In this document: positions 56,897 to 64,000 of the stretch, one piece after another
Numbering within the stretch: the first letter of the stretch is position 1
Layout: each line of letters starts with the position of its first letter
Assembly (NCBI GenBank): GCA_027081065.1
Contig: JALWLW010000010.1
Coordinates: 5,926-69,925 of the forward strand
Reading direction: 5' to 3'
DNA from: Campylobacteraceae bacterium
Lineage (GTDB): Bacteria; Campylobacterota; Campylobacteria; Campylobacterales; Sulfurovaceae
Length of the DNA stretch: 64,000 nucleotides
Position numbers and translations under genes: made by a program
Notes under the pieces: generated by a model
The model's database searches: none
The model's input: the letters and a program-made list of their open reading frames with translations, nothing else
Told to the model about the DNA's origin: nothing

Positions 56897-57316
56897 ATGA
56901 CTTATAATGAGTGGCATGATGCACATGCTAAAAAACATGCAGCGATTATGAAAAAGCTTGAAGGGCTGGATGAATATGATGTTGTTCAGTACTTCATTTT
57001 TGAAAACATGGTCGAAAAGGAACCAGATTTTTGTGAACTTTATGCAACAAATACCAAGTGCCATGAAATGTATGAACTCAACTGTTATCTATGTGGTTGT
57101 CCACACTTTAGGTTCAACCAAACACCTGTTTTAGATGCTGATTTAGAGTTTCATTCGACTTGTTCCATTAACTCAAAACGAGGAAAACGCTCTCTTAGAG
57201 AAGGAGACCAAGTTCACCAAGACTGTTCAGGCTGTAGCATTCCTCATGGTGAAGATTACATCTTTAGTAACTTTGACAGAGAGTGGTCTAAGATTATGCA
57301 AAATGTTAAGAATTAG
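56897..57316 (+). CDS. Cysteine-rich protein of unknown function
   Basis: 139 aa with ten Cys, including NCYLCGCPHFRF and CSGCSIPHG, patterns like metal- or cluster-binding sites, plus many His. It is soluble and has no signal. Coupled to the acidic protein upstream. Convergent with the gene at 57.3 kb, 7 bp away. Homologous families of unknown function in Campylobacterota would be my first guess; no function can be read. Confidence 0.65.
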   Translation: MTYNEWHDAHAKKHAAIMKKLEGLDEYDVVQYFIFENMVEKEPDFCELYATNTKCHEMYELNCYLCGCPHFRFNQTPVLDADLEFHSTCSINSKRGKRSLREGDQVHQDCSGCSIPHGEDYIFSNFDREWSKIMQNVKN

Positions 57317-57323
57317 ATGAATT

Positions 57324-57629
57324 TCAATTTTTCTTTTTCTCAGCATCTTCAAGAGACCATTTGTCAGTAGAAGTACAACCAGTATCACAAGTAATATGAG
57401 GGGCAACACCTGTGGCAGTTTCAACATCTATTGCCACAGAAATTAGAAAATAATTACCATCTCCTCTGTGGGCAGTAAAATTATGTTGACCACAGAACTC
57501 TTCATTCATAAATTCAGCTACAATTTTTGCATAATTATAGGCATCTTTTTGTGTTTCAAATGTCATGTTATTGCTGTATTCACTTTTTTTGAAACATGGG
57601 CATTCTTTTTCCATTTGTACTGTATACAT
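57324..57629 (-). CDS. Small protein of unknown function
   Basis: 101 aa from ATG 57629, which has the strong site AAAGGAGA 7 nt upstream; the in-frame ATG at 57698 has none. Contains PCFKKSEYSNN near the N-terminus and five or six Cys, with CDTGCTST near the C-terminus. The mixture of short beta-strands suggests a small cytoplasmic domain. No family recognised. Confidence 0.6.
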   Translation of the reverse strand: MYTVQMEKECPCFKKSEYSNNMTFETQKDAYNYAKIVAEFMNEEFCGQHNFTAHRGDGNYFLISVAIDVETATGVAPHITCDTGCTSTDKWSLEDAEKKKN

Positions 57630-57738
57630 GGGATTGTCTCCTTTTATTTTAATTGTTAGTATCATAACATTATTTACTGAAGTAGCGTAATTTTTCATTT
57701 TATTACAAAAAACTTATATTTAAAAGCTATAATGAGAT

Positions 57739-58053
57739 ATGAACAAATTAATAAACCTACTCCTTTTAATTGTTATGTTTTTTTCCATAACACATGGAGT
57801 GGTGTTGCAAGATGAATTTGCTGAACATTGTAGTGTGAGTGAATATATTGATGAGTTTTCTCATCCAATAGATCAGCATGATGAGCATGATAGTAAGATT
57901 TGTGAAACTCATTTTATGTTTCATATCTCTTTTTTACTTCCTGATAGATTACCTTTAGTTGAAGCGTATTCATTTAATAGTTCAATAGAATACAAACTAC
58001 ATCTTAATGATGTAAGCTACAAAGACAATACTTTCCGACCTCCTATAGCCTAA
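57739..58053 (+). CDS. Small His-rich periplasmic protein heading the metal-efflux operon
   Basis: 104 aa. Signal-like N-terminus (about 1-20), then His/Asp-rich SHPIDQHDEHDSKICETH with two Cys. Small proteins of this kind (CzcI-like) often precede heavy-metal RND genes and may sense or bind metal in the periplasm. A perfect TATAAT (57728-57733) ends 5 nt before the ATG, so the mRNA could be leaderless. The family is not firmly recognised. Confidence 0.6.
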   Translation: MNKLINLLLLIVMFFSITHGVVLQDEFAEHCSVSEYIDEFSHPIDQHDEHDSKICETHFMFHISFLLPDRLPLVEAYSFNSSIEYKLHLNDVSYKDNTFRPPIA

Positions 58054-58104
58054 TTATATAACTTACGCATTATTTAAAAAATTATATAATTTAGGAACAC
58101 TATT

Positions 58105-59271
58105 ATGAAAAAAACAATCATCGGATTGTCTTTCGTAGCCATGCTTCATGCTCAAACGTATGACGAGCTACTAGAACAAGTCATTAGCAATAATTTAAAC
58201 TTACAACTTATACAAAACAGAGCAGAAACCATAAAACTAGAAGGTGACATAAGTACACGCCTTCAAAATCCCAATGTTGAGCTTGAAATTGCTGACTTTT
58301 CAGCTAAACGATTACTTCGTCAAAATGAGCTAGGAGCTAGAATGGGTATTAGCCAAGGGTTGTTACTTCCTTGGGTTAAGAGCGATAAAAAAGCATTGGC
58401 TAAAAGTAGGGTAAGCGTGGCTCATGAGCGTTATAATTTAGAAAAATCGGCTTTTATTTATAAGTTTAATGCTCTTTATATTGAGCATAAAGAAGCGATG
58501 AAAAAAGAGACTTTAGCCCAAGAGGGCATTGAGATTGCTAATCATATTTTGAGTATTGCACAAGCACGGTTTAGTGCAGGAGCGAGTGCTAGAAGTGAAC
58601 TGCTTCAAGCTAAAATTGAAGTACAAAATGCACAAAGTTTACAAAAACGTCTTAAACTTCAGACGCAAAAAGCCAAAAATAGGCTTCTCCTTTTTGCCAA
58701 TTTAGAGCGTAGCATAGAGGTTGATGCTGAACATCTTTTTGAAGTGAGTCAAGTGTCCAATATGCATCCTTTATTAAAAATAGCCCAGCAAGAAGAGCAT
58801 GTTGCCAAATCTGAACTTGATGTTGCTTCACATTCTGTTGAACGCATTGAGATTTTTTCTGAAATTGAAGCTGAACCTGACCAAGACATTTTTCGTGTGG
58901 GAGTGAGCATTCCTTTGCCAATTTTTAATAATAAGTCAGAAGAGAAACAGTTAGCCAAACTGAAACTTAGAAATCAACAGTTGGCATTTTCTACACAAGA
59001 GAGAGCTTTGAAGTTAGAAGTCAAACAACTTCAAAATGAAATTCTTGTAGAAGAAGAGATGAAAAGTTCTTATATGATGTTATTAAGAGAACAAGAGAGG
59101 CTTTTAGCTATGTATGAAGAGGGTTATAAAATTGCAAAAGTTAATCTTTTGAAGCTTAATAGTTTAAAAAAAGAGTTACTTGCTAATAAAGAACAAATCT
59201 TAGAACTTGGCTTTGCCATTGAACAAAAAAACATAAAAATTTCGTATCTTCAAGGAGCATACAGTGAATAA
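58105..59271 (+). CDS. Heavy-metal efflux outer-membrane protein (CzcC/CusC-like)
   Basis: 388 aa. Signal peptide (about 1-16), then TolC-family helical repeats: YDELLEQVISNNLNLQLIQN, SRAELLQAK-like SARSELLQAKIEVQNAQS, and a C-terminal half with IFRVGVSIPLPIFNNKSEEK. It would form the outer channel of the pump encoded next. AGGA precedes the ATG. Its last 8 bases overlap the adaptor gene. Confidence 0.85.
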   Translation: MKKTIIGLSFVAMLHAQTYDELLEQVISNNLNLQLIQNRAETIKLEGDISTRLQNPNVELEIADFSAKRLLRQNELGARMGISQGLLLPWVKSDKKALAKSRVSVAHERYNLEKSAFIYKFNALYIEHKEAMKKETLAQEGIEIANHILSIAQARFSAGASARSELLQAKIEVQNAQSLQKRLKLQTQKAKNRLLLFANLERSIEVDAEHLFEVSQVSNMHPLLKIAQQEEHVAKSELDVASHSVERIEIFSEIEAEPDQDIFRVGVSIPLPIFNNKSEEKQLAKLKLRNQQLAFSTQERALKLEVKQLQNEILVEEEMKSSYMMLLREQERLLAMYEEGYKIAKVNLLKLNSLKKELLANKEQILELGFAIEQKNIKISYLQGAYSE

Positions 59272-60508
59272 AACTTTAATAAGTGTTGTACTTTTAACTT
59301 TAGGTTTATGGGCGATAGATGTACCCATTGATGAGGTAGAAAAAGAGATGTTTTCTAAAAGTATTAGCGTGAACTCTAAGATTGTTCAACTCTCTTCATC
59401 AAAATCTTTGGTCATGGCTCATTTAGGTGGAAAGATTACAAAATATTTGGTTAAAGAGGGAGACAAGGTTAAAAAAGGTCAAGCTGTGGCACATGTTTCA
59501 TTTACGACTTCTCTTGAAACCTCTTTACAAAACTCAACACAAATTACTCCTCTTGAAACCGAGTTAAGAGCATTACGAAAACAGTTGAAAATTGTCAATA
59601 AAAACTATGTGATGATTAAAGATCTTTACAATAAAGGGTTAGAGTCACGACAAAATTTAAATCGACAAGAAGAGGAAAAAGGTGCTATTATTGCTGATAT
59701 TGAAGTGGTGAAATCTAAGTTAAAAGTTTTAAAGAGAAGAAAGCAACCCTCTAAAAGCTCTTATACTATTTATGCTGGAACTTCTGGAACGGTAGATAAA
59801 ATTTTAGTTGCCTCCAATGCTGTTGTTGATGCTAACACGGCTTTACTCTCTATAATTAAAGGTGAAGAGAGTTTTTTAGTACAGTCTTATATTCCCTTAC
59901 GTTACGTCAATGATATTAAGATTGGACAAAAAGGTAAGGTATTGTATGGAGGGGAATATTTTAGCATGAAAATCACACAAATTTTACCTCAACTGGATGA
60001 AGTAAGTCAACAGATTTTGGTACTCTCTAGCCTTGATGAACCTGTTAAAAATCTTTTGGTGAATGCTTATGTGGCTTCTAAACTAGCTATTGGTCAACCT
60101 AAATCTTATTTGGCTATTAAAAAATCAGCTTTAAGTTTCTTTAACAATGAATGGGTGGTATTTGTACCTAAAGAGCATGAGGAAGAAGAGGGACATAAAG
60201 AAGAACATCATGAGGAACATGCAGGACATGGACATGATGAACATGAAAATCATAATGCTAAACAAGAACATGCAGACCATGATGAACATGAAGCTCATAA
60301 TGAAAAAGAAGAACACGAAGGACATGGACATGATGAAGCCGAAGAGGAAGAAGTTCCTTATGAGCTTAAAGTTGTCAAAATTATTCAACAAAATGAAGAG
60401 TTTGTAGCCATTGAAGGTTTAGAAGAACATGAACATTATGTAAGTGACAAAAGTTACTACGTAAAGTCTTTACTTCTGAAGTCTTCTCTTGGTGGACATG
60501 GGCATTAG
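59264..60508 (+). CDS. Heavy-metal RND adaptor with His-rich insert (CzcB-like)
   Basis: 414 aa, GTG start with AAGGAG upstream. Signal peptide, lipoyl halves (VKEGDKVKKGQAVAHVS; YAGTSGTVDKILVASNA), coiled coil between, and a beta-barrel domain. A stretch at about residues 304-363 is almost only His, Glu, Asp, Gly and Lys, an unusually long metal-binding-like insert. It is followed by the C-terminal domain with EEHEHYVSDKSYYVKS. It would present metal to the transporter. Confidence 0.88.
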   Translation: MNKTLISVVLLTLGLWAIDVPIDEVEKEMFSKSISVNSKIVQLSSSKSLVMAHLGGKITKYLVKEGDKVKKGQAVAHVSFTTSLETSLQNSTQITPLETELRALRKQLKIVNKNYVMIKDLYNKGLESRQNLNRQEEEKGAIIADIEVVKSKLKVLKRRKQPSKSSYTIYAGTSGTVDKILVASNAVVDANTALLSIIKGEESFLVQSYIPLRYVNDIKIGQKGKVLYGGEYFSMKITQILPQLDEVSQQILVLSSLDEPVKNLLVNAYVASKLAIGQPKSYLAIKKSALSFFNNEWVVFVPKEHEEEEGHKEEHHEEHAGHGHDEHENHNAKQEHADHDEHEAHNEKEEHEGHGHDEAEEEEVPYELKVVKIIQQNEEFVAIEGLEEHEHYVSDKSYYVKSLLLKSSLGGHGH

Positions 60509-60517
60509 GAGTAGGCA

Positions 60518-63500
60518 ATGTTAAATAAACTTATAGACCTCTCATTGAGGTATAAATTACTGGTTATTGTGCTGTTTGTTACCCTTTCATTTTTAGGGTT
60601 TAAATCTTATCAAAATGTCCCTATTGATGCTTTTCCTGATATTACGCCTAAACAGGTTGTTATCTACACCGAGAGTGTTGGAAATTCGGCTGAAGACATT
60701 GAAAAGCTTGTGACTTACCCTTTAGAGTCGGTTCTGTCTGGTATGGCTGGGGTAAAAACCATCATGTCCAACTCTATTTTTGGACTCTCTTACATCTCTG
60801 TTTTTTTTGAAGATGAGTATGATATTTATTTTTTACGTCAGCAGGTAAGTGAACGCATTTTATCTGTAGATATTCCTGAAGGTTGGGGTAAACCAGAACT
60901 AGGACCAAATACCACAGGGCTAGGACAAGTTTTTTGGTATGAGATTAAAGATACTACGCACAAAAAAACGCTTCAAGAGATTAGAGAGCTTCAAGAGTTT
61001 TTCATAAAACCGATGTTTAAATCGGTCTCAGGTGTCGAAGAGGTTATCTCTTGGGGTGGATATGAAAAACATTATGAAGTACTCATTGACCCTTTAAAAC
61101 TTCAAGCAAAAGGTGTTAGTTACAGTGATGTGGTTGATGCTTTACAGAGTTCTAACATTAGTGCTGGTGGACAATATTTGGAGTTTAACCGTGAACAATA
61201 TCAAATTCGTGGTGTTGGGTTCTATAAAACCTTAGAAGATATTGGTGAAACGGTGGTCAAATCTTTAAAAGGACGTGCCATTTTAATTTCTGATGTGGCT
61301 ACCGTACAAAAAGGGGTTGCCCCTCGTTTTGGTGCTATTAGTATTGATGGTAAAGAATCGGTAATGAGTATGGTACTCCAACGAACAGGAACCGATGCGA
61401 ACCGTGTGGTAGAGGGCTTAAAAGAGAAAATGGTACAGGTCAATAAAGCTTTACCTAAAGGGGTAGAGGTTGAGATTATTTATGACCGAACGGTAATGAC
61501 CAAAAAAGCTGTAGATACCATCTCTTCGGCTTTAAAAAGTGGTATTATTTTAGTTGCGATTGTATTATTTTTGTTTCTTTTTGAACTGCGTTCAGCGTTT
61601 ATTGTTATTATTTCTTTACCTCTTTCATTGTTGATTGCTTTTGGCTTAATGGACTACTATGGACTTTCATCCAACCTCATGAGTCTTAGTGGTTTAGCCA
61701 TTGCTGTAGGAATGATAGTCGATGGAACAATTGTAATGGTGGAAAACTCCTACCGACATCTTAACGAAAACCCAACAGCTGACCGAACAACACTCATACT
61801 TAATGCTGCTAAAGAAGTGGCAATGCCTGTTACTTTTGCCATTTTAATTATTGTAGCTGTATTTATTCCTCTGCTTAGTCTTGATGGTTTAGCAGGTAAG
61901 CTCTACTCACCAATGGCTCTGAATATTGTTTTTGTCATGCTAGGTTCACTATTGGTGGCTTTAGTCTTAGTACCTGTGCTTTCTTTGGCACTTTTAAAGC
62001 CAAAGAAGTCACAAGAAAATATAGTAATGAGAGTGATTAAGTGGTTCTATCTTCCTTTTCTAAAAGGAGCATTATATTTACCAAAACTTCTACTTTTAAC
62101 AGTCACCATTGCATTTGCTTTTTTAGCCTATCAGCTAAGTTTGCAAGGACGAGAGTTTATGCCTACGTTAAACGAAGAGAGTATTATGTACCGAATCATT
62201 GCTCCTCCTGGTACATCTCTTAGTCAATCAGTAGAGTCAGCACAAAATATTGAAAATTATATTTTAAAAAACTATGGTAATGACATCGACTCGGTACTAA
62301 GCATGATAGGACGAAGTGAAAAGGGTGAGACAGCCCAACCTAACTACACCGAAATGCTTTTGACCTTAAAACCCAACATTGCAGATTTACCTAAGTTGAG
62401 TAATGACATGACCAAAGACTTAAGTAAAAACTTTGAGTACATTCGTTTTGTACCAACCCAACCTATTGCCATGAGAATTGAAGAACTTTTAGAAGGGGTT
62501 CAGTCCGAACTTGCCATTAAAATTTATGGTGAAGAGCAAAAAGTCATGACCCAAATTTCTAAAGAGATTCAAGAAGCATTGGAAAACTTAGAGGGCTTAG
62601 AAGAGGTTGAGGTAGAACCACAATTAGGTCAAGCCAACATTATCATACGTCCAAATTATCAAGCCTTAGCCAGATATGGTGTTAAAGTTTCACAGATTAT
62701 GCAGTTTATTAAAAATGGTATTGGAGAAGAGGCAATTACTCAAAAAATAGAAGGGGTAAAACGCTTTGGAATCGTCGCCAAATTTGAAAATGCTAAAAAG
62801 GACATAGAAGATTTAAAGAACATTACCCTGCGTAGTCAAAGTGGTGCAGTGGTAATGCTTCGTGATGTTTGTCATATAGAAGTAAGACAAGGGGCATCTT
62901 TTGTGAAACGACAAAACCTTAACCGTTATATGGTTTTAGGAATTGAGACAGAAGGTAGAGATGTGGCTTCTTTGGTTGCCGAAGCCAATGAATTAATAGC
63001 CAAAAATGTAAAAATGCCATCGGGCTATTACATTGAGTGGGCTGGAGATTTTAAAAATATGGAAGAAGCTACATCAAAACTGATGATGATTATTCCTGTA
63101 ACCATTTTACTTATACTTTTACTACTCTACACAGCCTTTAACTCTATGAAAAAAGCACTTTTAGTGCTTATGAATGTACCTTTTGGTCTCATGGGTGGAA
63201 TTGTTGCTTTAATTGTTAGTGGTATTTACCTTTCGGTTTCAGCCATCATTGGTTTTTTAGCCATCTTCGCCATTGCCATACTCAACGGAATTGTATTGGT
63301 AAGCTTTATTGATGAGCTACGAGAAAAACATCCACAAAAAGCATTAAAAGAAGTGATAATAGACGCAACACTTTTAAGGCTAAGACCTGTGTTAATGACA
63401 GCATTTACCACGTTATTTGGAATTTTACCTCTACTTTATGCCACAGGAGTTGGGTCTGAAATTCAGTATCCCTTGTCGGTGGTGATTGTTGGTGGGATTA

Positions 63501-63565
63501 TTAGCTCTACTGTGTTGACACTTTTGGTTTTACCTGTTGGGTACTTTTTGGTTTATAGGAGATAA
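60518..63565 (+). CDS. Heavy-metal RND transporter (CzcA/CusA family)
   Basis: 1015 aa. HME-RND signatures: PIDAFPDITPKQVVIYTES, FEDEYDIYFLRQQVSERIL, the proton-relay acidic residues in TM4 (VGMIVDGTIVMVENSYRHL) and LRLRPVLMTAFTTLFGILPL. Two blocks of about six helices flank periplasmic loops, full length. Exports Zn, Co, Cd, Cu or Ag; the His-rich adaptor and lack of Met clusters slightly favour Zn/Co/Cd. No gltD-like neighbour or regulator gene is in view. Confidence 0.92.
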   Translation: MLNKLIDLSLRYKLLVIVLFVTLSFLGFKSYQNVPIDAFPDITPKQVVIYTESVGNSAEDIEKLVTYPLESVLSGMAGVKTIMSNSIFGLSYISVFFEDEYDIYFLRQQVSERILSVDIPEGWGKPELGPNTTGLGQVFWYEIKDTTHKKTLQEIRELQEFFIKPMFKSVSGVEEVISWGGYEKHYEVLIDPLKLQAKGVSYSDVVDALQSSNISAGGQYLEFNREQYQIRGVGFYKTLEDIGETVVKSLKGRAILISDVATVQKGVAPRFGAISIDGKESVMSMVLQRTGTDANRVVEGLKEKMVQVNKALPKGVEVEIIYDRTVMTKKAVDTISSALKSGIILVAIVLFLFLFELRSAFIVIISLPLSLLIAFGLMDYYGLSSNLMSLSGLAIAVGMIVDGTIVMVENSYRHLNENPTADRTTLILNAAKEVAMPVTFAILIIVAVFIPLLSLDGLAGKLYSPMALNIVFVMLGSLLVALVLVPVLSLALLKPKKSQENIVMRVIKWFYLPFLKGALYLPKLLLLTVTIAFAFLAYQLSLQGREFMPTLNEESIMYRIIAPPGTSLSQSVESAQNIENYILKNYGNDIDSVLSMIGRSEKGETAQPNYTEMLLTLKPNIADLPKLSNDMTKDLSKNFEYIRFVPTQPIAMRIEELLEGVQSELAIKIYGEEQKVMTQISKEIQEALENLEGLEEVEVEPQLGQANIIIRPNYQALARYGVKVSQIMQFIKNGIGEEAITQKIEGVKRFGIVAKFENAKKDIEDLKNITLRSQSGAVVMLRDVCHIEVRQGASFVKRQNLNRYMVLGIETEGRDVASLVAEANELIAKNVKMPSGYYIEWAGDFKNMEEATSKLMMIIPVTILLILLLLYTAFNSMKKALLVLMNVPFGLMGGIVALIVSGIYLSVSAIIGFLAIFAIAILNGIVLVSFIDELREKHPQKALKEVIIDATLLRLRPVLMTAFTTLFGILPLLYATGVGSEIQYPLSVVIVGGIISSTVLTLLVLPVGYFLVYRR

Positions 63566-63590
63566 AGAAGAGGTTTAGGCTTCTTCTTTT
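63564..63590. terminator. Bidirectional terminator after the metal-efflux operon
   Basis: AAAGAAGA (63564-63571) pairs with TCTTCTTT (63582-63589), loop 10 nt, overlapping the transporter stop codon. Separates it from the convergent antitoxin gene. Confidence 0.6.
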
Positions 63591-63607
63591 AGAATAGATT
63601 TATTTTT

Positions 63608-63964
63608 CTACAAAGAAACTTGCTTTAAAGCACTCTCGACCAAAAAAGTACTGCGATTCATATTTAAGCTTTTAGCATAAGTATCTATTTGTTCAAGTGC
63701 ATAAATTGGTACAGTAATATTAATGCGTTTACTTTTCATAAGATGAGAAGGCTCATTTATTTTTTCTTTATTTTCTAAGGCTACTTCTAAATAACACTTA
63801 AACGCAGACTTTACATCTTCTATAGCCTCATCGGCAGTCTCTCCATCACCCATTACACCCTTAAAATCTTTATAATAAGCAAAATAACCACCTCCATCTT
63901 CTTCAGATATTTTTCTAATGATGATTTCATAATCTAAATTGAGATAATAATTTATAGTTTTCAT
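63608..63964 (-). CDS. hicB: HicB-family antitoxin with ribbon-helix-helix C-terminus
   Basis: 118 aa. N-terminal HicB-like partial RNase-H fold (YEIIIRKISEEDGGGYFAYY, GDGETADEAIEDVKSAF) and a C-terminal DNA-binding ribbon-helix-helix segment (INITVPIYALEQIDTYAK, LNMNRSTFLVESALK). It would neutralise a HicA RNA-cleaving toxin and repress its own operon. The partner hicA, usually adjacent upstream (right side), is beyond the window; only 36 bp remain. AAAGGAA precedes the ATG. Confidence 0.82.
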   Translation of the reverse strand: MKTINYYLNLDYEIIIRKISEEDGGGYFAYYKDFKGVMGDGETADEAIEDVKSAFKCYLEVALENKEKINEPSHLMKSKRINITVPIYALEQIDTYAKSLNMNRSTFLVESALKQVSL

Positions 63965-64000
63965 AAGTAGTTCCTTTTATATGTATATAATATTATACAC

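Noticed and set aside
59990..60410. Long opposite-strand and alternate-frame openings over the His-rich adaptor insert
   Set aside because: Artefact of low-complexity GAx/CAx codons; Met/Phe-rich, no ribosome sites.
1..64000. Insertion sequences, prophage or CRISPR arrays
   Set aside because: No transposase, integrase or phage gene and no regularly spaced repeats seen anywhere in the window.

Overview
The window reads as an AT-rich chromosomal segment from a Campylobacterota (epsilonproteobacterial) organism, probably of the Sulfurovum/Sulfurimonas/Arcobacter type. The evidence is the housekeeping order pheS-pheT-aroA-ispH-rpsA-serA, a short membrane-anchored MurF, a Campylobacterota-type malate:quinone oxidoreductase, a very short RecO, a group III truncated haemoglobin and a stand-alone atpE whose product has a signal-like N-terminus. 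Assignment below phylum level is inference.

Layout. 1-2.6 kb (minus): a tripartite RND efflux operon, cut by the window edge. 2.8-11.7 kb (minus): serA, rpsA, ispH, aroA, pheT, pheS. 11.8-18.0 kb (plus): HIT protein, argD, a TolC-like outer-membrane protein, a periplasmic thioredoxin, a MidA-type methyltransferase, a group III globin, a CDF metal transporter and hemD. A consensus promoter then drives a multi-hairpin RNA of no family I recognise (about 18,021-18,260). 18.3-20.4 kb (minus): a histidine kinase and an OmpR/PhoB-type response regulator.

20.4-27.9 kb (plus) is the most distinctive region: a lipoprotein, a large M60 (SslE/AcfD-like) metallopeptidase lipoprotein, an M35 peptidyl-Lys-type metallopeptidase with a long acidic tail, a stand-alone subtilisin-prodomain-like lipoprotein and a subtilisin (S8) lipoprotein. 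Three direct-repeat boxes (TCAYT repeated at exactly 11 nt) lie upstream of the first three genes. The first box overlaps the start of the divergent response regulator gene, which suggests that the adjacent two-component system controls a surface or secreted protease locus.

28-36.4 kb (plus): purD, lptD, an MCE (MlaD-like) protein, a phosphoribosyltransferase, pnp, atpE behind a long structured leader, and tRNA-Leu(GAG). 36.5-40.8 kb: mqo, a remnant of a TagD-like cytidylyltransferase, an unknown anchored protein, a four-block repeat protein with a peptidoglycan-binding end, and recO. 41-50 kb: gltB (no gltD beside it), a membrane HExxH protein, murF, exbB-exbD and trpB. 50.4-57.6 kb: a short asparaginase, fabI, rlmB, grpE-dnaK under a consensus promoter with two palindromes and no hrcA, an M29-like protein and three small unknown genes. 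57.7-63.6 kb: a heavy-metal RND operon of the czc/cus type whose adaptor has a long His-rich insert. The window ends in a HicB-type antitoxin gene.

How the parts fit: most genes are core metabolism, translation and envelope biogenesis. The accessory content is two RND pumps, the protease locus with its apparent regulator, the repeat protein and the unknown RNA. All family assignments come from reading motifs by eye; no database search or folding program was run.
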